A model generated the notes under the pieces. It was given only the letters and a program-made list of their open reading frames with translations. It had not been told where the DNA came from and did not search any database. From JBOHUC01 sp050733935 (lineage in GTDB: Bacteria; Eisenbacteria; RBG-16-71-46; DASYSL01), in assembly GCA_050733935.1 (NCBI GenBank), contig JBOHUC010000057.1, positions 1-35,338 on the forward strand: a DNA stretch of 35,338 bases, written 5' to 3'. Shown here in pieces: positions 26,238 through 33,871 of the stretch. Within the stretch, counting starts at the first letter, position 1. Each line of letters starts with the position of its first letter. Made by a program: the position numbers and the translations under genes.

Positions 26238-26273
26238 CCGTCCGGCCGATGCCCTGACACGGAGGTACCCCCC

Positions 26274-28460
26274 ATGCGTCGATTCCCGCATCCCTTCGCG
26301 AAACCATCTGCTCTTCTGCCGCTGGCTCTCGTCGGACTCGCCGCCTGGGCGGCGCATGCGCACGCGGCCACGACGCTCACGACCGTGCGCATCGCTTCCG
26401 GATTGAGTCGCCCTGTGTTCGTGGGGTCCCCGCCGGGGGATCCCCGGATCTTCATCGTCGAGCAGCGGGGAAGCGATCAGCGTGGGCGCATCAAGATCTA
26501 CAAGAACGGCGCGATCCTCCCGACGCCGTTTCTGACCACCGCACCGCTCGCAACCGGAAACGAGCAGGGACTGCTCGGGCTCGCGTTCGCCCCCGATTAC
26601 GCGACGAGCGGCAACTTCTACATCAATTACACGGACGCAATCGGCCGCACGCGCATCGTGCGCCACACCGCCTCGACGGCGAATCCCGACTCCGCGAATC
26701 CCGTGGGCGAGCTCCTTCTCAGCATCTCGCAGCCGTTCCCGAACCACAACGGCGGCTACCTCGGCTTCGGACCGGACGGCTATCTCTACATCCCGACCGG
26801 CGACGGCGGAAGCCAGGACGACCCGGGAAATCGGGCGCAGCATCCCGACTCGTTGCTCGGCAAGGTCTTGAGGATCGACGTGTCCGATCCGGGCCCATAC
26901 AAGATCCCGCCCGACAATCCGTTCGTCGGCATCTCGGGTGCGGACGAGATCTGGTCGCTCGGCCTCCGCAATCCGTTCCGCTGCAGCTTCGATCGCCTGA
27001 CCGGAGATTTCATCATTGGAGACGTCGGCCAGTTCGTGATCGAGGAGATCGACTTCGCTCCGGCGCCGAATCGGGGCCGCGGATGGAACTACGGCTGGCC
27101 GTGCTACGAAGGAGGCAACGACTACCTTCTCGGACGACCGACTCCGCTCTGTACGACGTGCTCGAACACGGCCTGCTTCACGTTCCCGGCGCATCAGTAC
27201 GATCACTCCCTGGGACGATGCTCAGTGACGGGCGGGTACGTTTACCGCGGCTGCGCAATTCCGGACCTCCGCGGGACTTACTTCTTCGCGGACCACTGCG
27301 GGAATCAGATCTACAGCGGGCGGTTCGTCGGCGGGGCTCTCACCGGGGTCATTCCGCGGACGGTCGAGCTCGATCCGCCCGGCACGATCGCAATCAACTC
27401 GATTTCGAGCTTCGGCGAGGACGCGCAGGGCGAGCTCTACATCTGCGACCTGGGCGGCGAAGTGTTCAAGGTCATTCCCGCCGTGCCGGTGGTCGAGGCG
27501 GATCAGCCGGTTCTTCAGGTTGCGACTGCGCTCGGCGATTCTCTCGGCTCGACCGGATACGGCAACGCGCTCACGCCGGGCCTCGTCCCGTTTGCGGACG
27601 CGGGAAGCCGGATCCGCGGCGTCGGCTATCTCCGAAACGCCGTCCCGCGGGGGTGCGTGACGGTTGCGGGCGATTGCCTGACCGCACCGCTCCGGATCGG
27701 GACGTGGGATCTCGACTACGAGGCGTGCGTCGATCCCGCCCAGGCGCTTCTCACGCGCACGCTCACGTTCACGAATCGCGCGGCCTCCGCGCAGGAGCTC
27801 GACTTCCGCGACGTGATCGCGCCGTACCTCGAGGGCGACGACGACGTCGGTGCCACGTACGTCCCCGCGGGCGGCGACACGAGCGCCCTTCTCGTTCTCC
27901 ACGATGCGACGTCCCCGGCACGCTATCTCGCGCAGCGCGGGATCGTGCCCGGAGGAGCGGTCACGTATTCCTCGGATGTGGACCTCGCGGCGGCGCTCGA
28001 GCCGCGCATCGCCGGGGATCAGGCGCTCACCGGCTCGATGGAAGCCGGACCGGGACCGCTCGCGCTCGCGCTCGGATTCAACTTCGGATCCGTGCCGGTG
28101 AACGAGAGCCGGACCTTGATCGTCGAAACGCGGCTTTCGACGTCGCCGCCGCTCGATACCGGACCCGGAGGACCGGTTGCGGGAGGGCGTGTGCTGCGTC
28201 TTCTCGGGGCGATGCCGTTCCGCTCGAGTCTTCGCTTCGCGGTCGACCTCCCGCAGGCGGGATCGGTGAAGCTCTCCGTCTACGACACGCGCGGACGACA
28301 CGTGCGGAGACTCGTGGACGGTCCGATGCCGGCCGGCCTGCACACGCTCGTGTGGGACGGCCGGGACGACGGCGGAGCCGACACCGGGCCGGGTCTCTAC
28401 TACGTGCACGCGATCACGCCGGCGGGCGACGATGCTCTCAAAGCGATTCGCGTGCCTTGA
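26274..28460 (+). CDS. Secreted PQQ-dependent sugar dehydrogenase with FlgD-like C-terminal domain
   Basis: This 728-aa protein starts with a signal peptide (cleavage near AHA-A, residue 31). A six-bladed glucose/sorbosone dehydrogenase domain lies at about 33-395, with RPVFVGSPPGDPRIFIVEQRG, NEQGLLGLAFAPDY, NHNGGYLGFGPDGYLYIPTGDGG and SLGLRNPFRCSFD, all typical of soluble aldose dehydrogenases of the YliI/Asd type. A cysteine-containing stretch TTCSNTACF is inserted near residue 296. A beta-rich middle (about 400-640) is unassigned. The end (about 655-728) is a FlgD-like Ig domain (VKLSVYDTRGRHVRRLVDG...LVWDGRDDGG), often used as a C-terminal secretion or attachment module in FCB-related bacteria. 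GGAGGT supports the start. It follows the thioredoxin gene by 36 bp. Confidence 0.88.
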   Translation: MRRFPHPFAKPSALLPLALVGLAAWAAHAHAATTLTTVRIASGLSRPVFVGSPPGDPRIFIVEQRGSDQRGRIKIYKNGAILPTPFLTTAPLATGNEQGLLGLAFAPDYATSGNFYINYTDAIGRTRIVRHTASTANPDSANPVGELLLSISQPFPNHNGGYLGFGPDGYLYIPTGDGGSQDDPGNRAQHPDSLLGKVLRIDVSDPGPYKIPPDNPFVGISGADEIWSLGLRNPFRCSFDRLTGDFIIGDVGQFVIEEIDFAPAPNRGRGWNYGWPCYEGGNDYLLGRPTPLCTTCSNTACFTFPAHQYDHSLGRCSVTGGYVYRGCAIPDLRGTYFFADHCGNQIYSGRFVGGALTGVIPRTVELDPPGTIAINSISSFGEDAQGELYICDLGGEVFKVIPAVPVVEADQPVLQVATALGDSLGSTGYGNALTPGLVPFADAGSRIRGVGYLRNAVPRGCVTVAGDCLTAPLRIGTWDLDYEACVDPAQALLTRTLTFTNRAASAQELDFRDVIAPYLEGDDDVGATYVPAGGDTSALLVLHDATSPARYLAQRGIVPGGAVTYSSDVDLAAALEPRIAGDQALTGSMEAGPGPLALALGFNFGSVPVNESRTLIVETRLSTSPPLDTGPGGPVAGGRVLRLLGAMPFRSSLRFAVDLPQAGSVKLSVYDTRGRHVRRLVDGPMPAGLHTLVWDGRDDGGADTGPGLYYVHAITPAGDDALKAIRVP

Positions 28461-28965
28461 CGGAAAGACGGGGAGGCTCTCCGCCCTTGTGGCGGGGAGC
28501 CTTCTCCTTTTCCTCGGCGGCGTCTCCGGCTGCATGCTTGGGTGCATGCCGCGTGGCACGTCCACCGAGTCGCGGCCCGGAGACCCGACCGGCCGCTGGG
28601 TGGTCGTCGGTCATCGTATCCCCGGCATGAGCGCGATGGATGACGCAGGAGCTCGCGTCTGGCACGGGCGCGAGATGCGCTTCGGCCCCGACCTTGCGAC
28701 GTTCGGACGTGACACCTGCCACGCGCCGGCCTACGTGTTCCGCGAAGTCTCCGCCGACAGTCTGCTCGCCAATGATTTCCGGTTGACCCGGGGGGCCCTC
28801 GGGCTCGAAGTTGCCGAAGGCGGCCGGGTCGGACTCACCGACGTGACCTGCGGTCACGATCCCTGGATCGCGCCCGGTGCGCGGCTCCTGTGGACCGGCC
28901 CCGATCGCGCGCTCACGATGTGGGACGGAGTTTTCTTCGAGCTCGAGCGCAAGAACGGATCCTGA
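28432..28965 (+). CDS. Small predicted lipoprotein, unknown function
   Basis: This 177-aa protein has a lipobox V-S-G-C with Cys34 after a hydrophobic segment, so it is probably lipidated. Three further Cys in the mature part (CMPRG, DTCHAP, VTCGHD) could bind metal or pair. The core (GRWVVVGHRIPGMSAMDD ... LLWTGPDRALTMWDGVFFELER) looks like a small beta-barrel of the lipocalin or META type, but no family is claimed. The ATG overlaps the end of the sugar dehydrogenase gene by 29 bp in another frame, with only a weak ribosome site, so translational coupling is likely. A later internal GTG would remove most of the n-region. Confidence 0.7.
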   Translation: MLSKRFACLDGKTGRLSALVAGSLLLFLGGVSGCMLGCMPRGTSTESRPGDPTGRWVVVGHRIPGMSAMDDAGARVWHGREMRFGPDLATFGRDTCHAPAYVFREVSADSLLANDFRLTRGALGLEVAEGGRVGLTDVTCGHDPWIAPGARLLWTGPDRALTMWDGVFFELERKNGS

Positions 28966-28977
28966 CGGAGGCCCATC

Positions 28978-29412
28978 ATGTTCGACAGCAAAGCCCGGAC
29001 CGTCACCGAGTATCTCGCGTCCCTTCCGGCGGAGCGTCGCGCGGTCGTCTCGAAGGTGCGCGACGTCGTGCGTCGGAACCTTCCCAAGGGTTACGTCGAG
29101 ACGATCGGCTGGGGAATGATCAACTACGAAGTGCCGCTCGCGCGCTTTTCCGACACGCACAACGGAAGGCCGCTCTGCTACGCCGGCCTCGCGGCCCAGA
29201 AGAATCACTACGGGCTCTACCTCATGGGCCTGTACGTGGATTCCCGGCGCACGGAGTGGTTTGCCGGGGAGTTCAAGAAAGCCGGGAAGAAGCTCGACAT
29301 GGGGAAGTCCTGCGTGCGCTTCCGAAGCCTCGAGGACCCTCCGCTCGACGTAATCGGTAAGGCGATCGCGTCCGCGCGGGTACGGTCGGCGAAGGCCCGA
29401 ACCCGTTCCTGA
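28978..29412 (+). CDS. DUF1801 domain protein
   Basis: This 144-aa cytosolic protein matches the DUF1801 (YdhG-like) family. Motifs are VTEYLASLPAERRAVVSKVRDVVRRNLP, a central TIGWGMINYEVP, and the GKSCVRFRSLEDPPLDVIGKAIA end. Its biochemical role is unknown; the fold is related to the YdhG/MmcQ-type small domains. GGAGG upstream supports the start. It lies between a lipoprotein gene (12 bp before) and a macrodomain gene (13 bp after), so the three are likely co-transcribed. A basic tail ends the protein. Confidence 0.87.
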   Translation: MFDSKARTVTEYLASLPAERRAVVSKVRDVVRRNLPKGYVETIGWGMINYEVPLARFSDTHNGRPLCYAGLAAQKNHYGLYLMGLYVDSRRTEWFAGEFKKAGKKLDMGKSCVRFRSLEDPPLDVIGKAIASARVRSAKARTRS

Positions 29413-29425
29413 GAGGCAGGTGGCC

Positions 29426-29986
29426 ATGTCCGTTCCCCGCATCGTTCTCACGCAGGGTGACATCACGCGCGAGGCCGTGGACGCGATCGTGAACGCCGCG
29501 AACTCGAGCCTGCTCGGTGGCGGCGGCGTGGACGGCGCGATTCATCGCGCGGGAGGCCCTGCGATCCTCGAAGCCTGCCGCGCGCTCCGTCGCACGAGTC
29601 ATCCGGACGGCCTGCCTGCAGGCCGCGCCGTCGCGACGACCGCGGGCAATCTTCCCGCACGCTGGGTCATCCACACGGTCGGACCGGTCTACGGCCTCGA
29701 CGCCGATCCCCCCTCATTGCTCGCGTCCTGTCACACGACATGTCTCGCGATCGCGGATGAGCTCGGGGCTCAAACCGTCGCGTTCCCCGCGATCTCGACC
29801 GGTGCCTTCGGTTATCCGCTTGCCGAGGCTGCACCGATTGCGGTCCGCGCGGTGCTCGAAGCGGCGACGCGCGTGCGCGAGGTGCGCTTCGTCCTGTGGC
29901 ACCCGGATGCACACGCAGCGTTCGCGGGCGCGCTCGCGCGCGCGGGCGTCGATCCGAGCGCGACGGCCGGAACGCCCGCGCGATGA
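29426..29986 (+). CDS. Macrodomain protein, O-acetyl-ADP-ribose deacetylase-like
   Basis: This protein of about 186 aa is a single macrodomain of the YmdB/MacroD type. Its ligand loops are visible as VNAANSSLLGGGGVDGAIHRAGG and FPAISTGAFGYPLAEAA, with TVGPVYG between. It should bind ADP-ribose and hydrolyse O-acetyl-ADP-ribose or ADP-ribosyl esters. ATG 29426 was chosen; a GTG two codons earlier is possible. The stop overlaps the ATG of the next gene (ATGA), so translation of the two is coupled, and the next protein may be functionally linked. Confidence 0.92.
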   Translation: MSVPRIVLTQGDITREAVDAIVNAANSSLLGGGGVDGAIHRAGGPAILEACRALRRTSHPDGLPAGRAVATTAGNLPARWVIHTVGPVYGLDADPPSLLASCHTTCLAIADELGAQTVAFPAISTGAFGYPLAEAAPIAVRAVLEAATRVREVRFVLWHPDAHAAFAGALARAGVDPSATAGTPAR

Positions 29987-31122
29987 TACGCATCCTCGTC
30001 AACGGGCGGAGCTACTCGAGCATCGAGGAGATGCCCCCCGAGGATCGCCGCGTCTACGAGGAGACGCTTCGCATGCTCGAGGACAAGGATGACGACGGCA
30101 TCCCCGACGTCCTCCAGGGCAAGCGCTCGGGCATCGGTGCCAACGTCATCGTGGCCACCTCGAACCGCATCATCGTGAACGGAAAGCAATTCAGAAGCTT
30201 GGACGAACTCCCTCCCGAGCAGCGCGCACAGATCGCGGGCTTCCTTGGGGAGACGGGTCCTGAAGCGGTCGGGCACGAGCGCGCGACTCCCGGTTTCCAC
30301 GCCTCCATCACGTTCGGATCCGGGCAGGACGCCCGCAGCAAGCCGGGCGCACCGGCCTCCTCCGCAACTCCGCCCGGGACGCGCCGCAGATCGAACCTGG
30401 GTGCGATCCAGATAGCGCTCCTTGCACTCATCATCCTCCTGCTCGCGCTCTGGCTCGGCCGCGCCATGCTCGCGCGCGCCGAGTCGACGTTGACGTCAAC
30501 GCCGGCCGCCACCGCGGCGGCCACGCGCGCGGGATCCGGGGTCGCGCGTCTTCTTCCGGTGGACGAAGGAGTCCGGAATCCGGAGTTCTTCCAGTTCCGG
30601 GCACGGCTTCAATCAGCGATCGCCGCCCGCGATACGAGCGCGCTCCTTTCGATGATCGACCCCCACATCAAGAACTCCTTCGGCGGCGACGACGGGATCG
30701 AGAACTTCAGGAAGATGTGGAAGATCACCGATACGGCGAGCGGCCTGTGGCCGGAGCTCGGTCTCGTGCTCGCGATGGGGGGACGGTTCAGCTCGGAGAC
30801 CACATTCGCCGCACCTTACGTGTACAGCGCGTGGCCGGACGACGTGGACGCGTTCGAGCACGTCGCGATCGTCGGCTCCGACGTCCGCGTGCGCGCGGCG
30901 CCAAAACTCGATGCCGAACGTTTGAGCGCGCTCAGCTTCGCCATCGTGCGGATGGCCCGCGACGGCAACGACGGGTCCGCGGATTTCACGGCGATCCGCC
31001 TCGCGGATGGCCGGACCGGCTACGTCTCCTCGACCTACGTTCGAAGCCCGATCGACCATCGCGCGATCTTCAATCGCGGGTCCTCCGGCTGGCGCATGAC
31101 CGCCTTCGTCGCGGGCGACTGA
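29983..31122 (+). CDS. Membrane protein with duplicated VNG-PPE motif, Ca-site-like loop and SH3-like end
   Basis: This 379-aa protein has no clear family name. Residues 3-32 (RILVNGRSYSSIEEMPPEDR...) and 62-90 (RIIVNGKQFRSLDELPPEQR...) are an internal duplication. Between them lies DKDDDGIPD (35-42), like the Asp loop of calcium-binding thrombospondin type-3/dockerin repeats. A Pro/Ser-rich stretch precedes one transmembrane segment (about 143-163). The larger part after it (about 190-379) includes a block resembling SH3b domains (VAIVGSDVRVRAAPKLDAERLSAL ... GRTGYVSSTYVRSP). With no signal peptide, the N-terminal part is probably cytosolic and the SH3-like part periplasmic. Its ATG overlaps the macrodomain stop. 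An envelope-sensing role is a guess. Confidence 0.78.
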   Translation: MIRILVNGRSYSSIEEMPPEDRRVYEETLRMLEDKDDDGIPDVLQGKRSGIGANVIVATSNRIIVNGKQFRSLDELPPEQRAQIAGFLGETGPEAVGHERATPGFHASITFGSGQDARSKPGAPASSATPPGTRRRSNLGAIQIALLALIILLLALWLGRAMLARAESTLTSTPAATAAATRAGSGVARLLPVDEGVRNPEFFQFRARLQSAIAARDTSALLSMIDPHIKNSFGGDDGIENFRKMWKITDTASGLWPELGLVLAMGGRFSSETTFAAPYVYSAWPDDVDAFEHVAIVGSDVRVRAAPKLDAERLSALSFAIVRMARDGNDGSADFTAIRLADGRTGYVSSTYVRSPIDHRAIFNRGSSGWRMTAFVAGD

Positions 31123-31155
31123 CCGCGCGCTCCGCAAGCACCTTCGATTCCGCCG

Positions 31156-33408
31156 CTAGAAGCGGCTCGTCACGCGCAGAACGACGTTCCTCCCGGGCGC
31201 GAGCGCGTACGCCTTGTAACGGCTCATGAAGTCCCGGTAGGCCGCGTCGAACACGTTCCGAACGCCGACGTCCACGTAGAGGGTCTGTCCTTCGGTCGGA
31301 ACGCGAAAGCCCGCGCCGGCGTGCGCGAGCGTGTACGCGCCGGTCGGCGTGTCGTTCGGATCGAGCCGGTCCTGGGCCGCGTTCGACTCGCCCGCGAGCG
31401 ACAGGTACGGCTCCGCAAACGCCCCGATCTGCCCGCCCTCGATGCGCAGCCCGTACGTCGCGCGAAACGGAGGGATCCACGGCAGAGGCGTGTCAGTCGC
31501 CGTGTTCTGGCCACGCACGTAGTCGGCGCCACCCGTGAAGTGAAGGAGCGAAGTCGGGTGCCATTCGACGGCGGCCTCGCCGCCCGTGAACGTCGCGTCG
31601 CCCTGCACCGTCTCGAAGATCTCGAACCCCGAGCCCGGATCGAAGGTGCCCGTGGGCCGCGTGTAGATGAAATCCGCGATCCGGTTGTGATAGCCGCCGA
31701 TCTCTCCTCGGGCGCTTGACGACTGGAGGCGAAGCGAGATCTCCGTGTTGAGGGAGGTCTCGGTTCCGAGGGCCGGGTTTCCGACCTCGAACGAGACCGT
31801 CCCCTCGTGCACGCCGTTCGAGAACAAATCGAACGACGACGGCGCCCGAAAGCCCCGGCCCACGTTGAACGCGATGGCCGCGGGTTCGGCGAGCCGGTAC
31901 AGGACTCCGGCGTTGCCCGTCACCGCGTCGTACGTGCGCGTCTGCGCGCTCACGCCCAGGTCGGAGTCGTCCTCGACCGAGAGCTCACGGTGGTCGTAGC
32001 GGAGCCCGAACGAAACGTGCCAGCGATCGAAATCCGCCTGTTCGAACCCGTAGGCGGCAACGGTCCACACGTCGGAAGCCGGAACGAGCGACTCGGTGCC
32101 GGATTTCCGGAAGTCCATCGCCTGTCCTCCCAGTCCCACGATCCCGGAAAACCGGCCGAGTGGCGCGTGATGAAATCGGAGATCGCCGGTCCACGTGCGG
32201 TTGTCGAGTCCGAGCGCGACGTCCGCGTCCTCGGCCGCCTCGAATTCGCGGCGGAGGTTTCGCTCGTGAGAGAGCGTTGCGTCCACGTGGCTTCCGCCAC
32301 CGATCGGCAGCATGGCCGTCACGCGCGCGAGGTCGGCACGGATGTTCTGATAAGGAGTGGCCGCGGGATCCTCGGCCGGATCCTCATGGATTTCGAGGCT
32401 CTCTTCCGAGTGCGCGTAGGAGCCGCGGACCGAGCCCCATCCGCCGCGCAGTCCCGCCTCGGCCGTGGCACTGCCGTCGTTCCCGCCGGAATTCACGAGT
32501 TTGCCGTCCGGAGTCTCGAGATCGCGCGCGAGCCTTCCCGAGAGCGATCCGCGAAAGCCCAGCCCGCCGGTCGCGCCCTCGATTCCCGCGTGTCCGGTCG
32601 TCGCGTTGCCGTTCGTCTCGAACACGCCGCCGACGCGTCCCGAGTAGAACGCCGGGCGGTCGTAGGCGGTCGGGAGCTCGTGCGGAATCAGGTTCACGAT
32701 GCCGCCGAGCGCGTCGGACCCGTAGAGGACGCTCTGCGGGCCGCGAATGACCTCGATCCGGTTCACGTCCTCCATGTCCACGTTGGGCCCGTGCTCGTCG
32801 CCCCACTGCTGATTCTCGAGTCGCTGTCCGTCCGCGAGCACGAGCACGCGGTCGGAGCGCAGGCCGCGGATCACGGGCTTCCCGACGTCGCTGCCGGTGC
32901 TCCAGTTCCGAAGTCCGGGGAGCGTCGCGATCGTGGCCCCGAGGCTCGTCGCGCGCGCCGTCCGGAGAGCGTCGCCGTCGAGCACGCTTGTGGGCTGCGG
33001 AGAGGTGAGCGCCGTCGTCGCGTGCGCGGAGGCGGTCACCTGGACGGCCGGAATCTCGACGAGCGACGTTCGAAGCGTGACGTCGAGCGAAACGGTGCTG
33101 TCGCCGACCCGCGTTTCGCGCACGACGGGTGCGTAGCCGATGCGCTGGATCGAGACCCGGTAGACGCCGGCCGGAAGATTGGTGAACGCGTAGCGCCCGT
33201 CGGCTCCGGTGAGCACCGAGCGGCCGACCTCGATCACCGTGACCTGGGCGTCCGAGACCGCATGGCGGTCGTTGTCGGTGATGCGCCCGCTCAGCTCGGC
33301 CGCGAACGTGGCCTCGGGCGAAAGCGCGGGCACGAGCAGAGGCGCCAGGGCGAGCACGAGGCGCGAGCATGGGAGCACGAGCCGTGCGCAAGAAAGAGGG
33401 GTCCGCAT
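31156..33408 (-). CDS. TonB-dependent outer-membrane receptor
   Basis: This 750-aa receptor has a signal peptide (MRTPLSCARLVLPCSRLVLALAPLL). A carboxypeptidase-regulatory-like domain follows (about 37-120, GRITDNDRHAVSDAQVTVIE ... GVYRVSIQRIGY), then a TonB plug (about 130-250) with GKPVIRGLRSDRVLVLADG and IEVIRGPQSVLYGSDALGGIVN. A 22-strand-type barrel ends in Phe (VVLRVTSRF). It imports a substrate across the outer membrane using ExbBD-TonB energy. The plug loop ENQQWGDEHGP is His/acid rich. With the His/Cys protein just upstream it suggests a metal such as zinc or copper, but this is inference. ATG 33408 has GGAGG five bases upstream; the open frame extends 27 codons further back without support. 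Confidence 0.93.
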   Translation of the reverse strand: MRTPLSCARLVLPCSRLVLALAPLLVPALSPEATFAAELSGRITDNDRHAVSDAQVTVIEVGRSVLTGADGRYAFTNLPAGVYRVSIQRIGYAPVVRETRVGDSTVSLDVTLRTSLVEIPAVQVTASAHATTALTSPQPTSVLDGDALRTARATSLGATIATLPGLRNWSTGSDVGKPVIRGLRSDRVLVLADGQRLENQQWGDEHGPNVDMEDVNRIEVIRGPQSVLYGSDALGGIVNLIPHELPTAYDRPAFYSGRVGGVFETNGNATTGHAGIEGATGGLGFRGSLSGRLARDLETPDGKLVNSGGNDGSATAEAGLRGGWGSVRGSYAHSEESLEIHEDPAEDPAATPYQNIRADLARVTAMLPIGGGSHVDATLSHERNLRREFEAAEDADVALGLDNRTWTGDLRFHHAPLGRFSGIVGLGGQAMDFRKSGTESLVPASDVWTVAAYGFEQADFDRWHVSFGLRYDHRELSVEDDSDLGVSAQTRTYDAVTGNAGVLYRLAEPAAIAFNVGRGFRAPSSFDLFSNGVHEGTVSFEVGNPALGTETSLNTEISLRLQSSSARGEIGGYHNRIADFIYTRPTGTFDPGSGFEIFETVQGDATFTGGEAAVEWHPTSLLHFTGGADYVRGQNTATDTPLPWIPPFRATYGLRIEGGQIGAFAEPYLSLAGESNAAQDRLDPNDTPTGAYTLAHAGAGFRVPTEGQTLYVDVGVRNVFDAAYRDFMSRYKAYALAPGRNVVLRVTSRF

Positions 33409-33519
33409 GGAAGCCTCCGGCGCGGATCGGCTCGAAGGCGCGATCCGACGGCGATGGACGATGTCGCGCGTGCCGCGCAGGCGGCGCACGCAGGAAGGTC
33501 CGAAAGCGGAGAAGGGAGG

Positions 33520-33828
33520 CTAGGCGGAAGGGGGCGCGCGGCTCGGCGCGAGATGGACGAGCGAGTGATGCGGGGCGCTCTCGAGGTCGAGCGGCGCGAG
33601 CGGAGCATGGAGCCGCGGGGCCGAAGGTCCGAGGACCGGTTCGGAAGCCACGGCAGGTGCATGGAGGACGGTGCAGATCGCACACGCGTCGGCGTGCGAG
33701 GGAGCGTGTGGGGCGCCGCTCGAATTGCGCTCGTTCTCGGCGAATGCGGCATGGTGATGGACGGCCGCAGTCAGGTTCGAGATCGCGAGCGCGAGGGAAA
33801 GGAGTCCGATCGCAAGCCGGCGTTTCAT
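33520..33828 (-). CDS. Small secreted His/Cys-rich protein (DUF2946-like)
   Basis: This 102-aa protein has a signal-peptide-like start (MKRRLAIGLLSLALAISNL). Possible metal ligands follow: H24-H25-H26, His41, His45, the C49-x-x-C52 pair in DACAICTVLHAP, and His56. The layout (signal, His cluster, CxxC-TxLHAP) resembles small DUF2946-type proteins that often accompany TonB receptors. It ends 111 bp before the receptor start on the same strand. A role in handing metal to, or sensing metal for, the receptor is inferred. There is no Shine-Dalgarno site, and the TTGACA (33861-33866)/CAAGAT (33837-33842) pair would start transcription within a few bases of the ATG. Confidence 0.72.
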   Translation of the reverse strand: MKRRLAIGLLSLALAISNLTAAVHHHAAFAENERNSSGAPHAPSHADACAICTVLHAPAVASEPVLGPSAPRLHAPLAPLDLESAPHHSLVHLAPSRAPPSA

Positions 33829-33836
33829 CGCGGCCC

Positions 33837-33866
33837 ATCTTGGGCTTGGCGGATCGAGCCTGTCAA
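33837..33866 (-). promoter_or_regulatory. Putative promoter for the His/Cys protein-TonB receptor pair
   Basis: On the minus strand a perfect -35 TTGACA (33861-33866) is followed after 18 bp by CAAGAT (33837-33842). The transcription start would be near 33830, leaving almost no leader. Confidence 0.4.
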
Positions 33867-33871
33867 TCCCC

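Noticed and set aside
24975..27206. A minus-strand open frame of 743 codons opposite the thioredoxin and sugar dehydrogenase genes
   Set aside because: No homology; both plus-strand genes have signal peptides, ribosome sites and family motifs.
33409..33519. A cobalamin or other riboswitch before the TonB receptor
   Set aside because: The 111 bp hold only a bulged GC hairpin (33469-33490); no B12 box or other conserved riboswitch core is seen.
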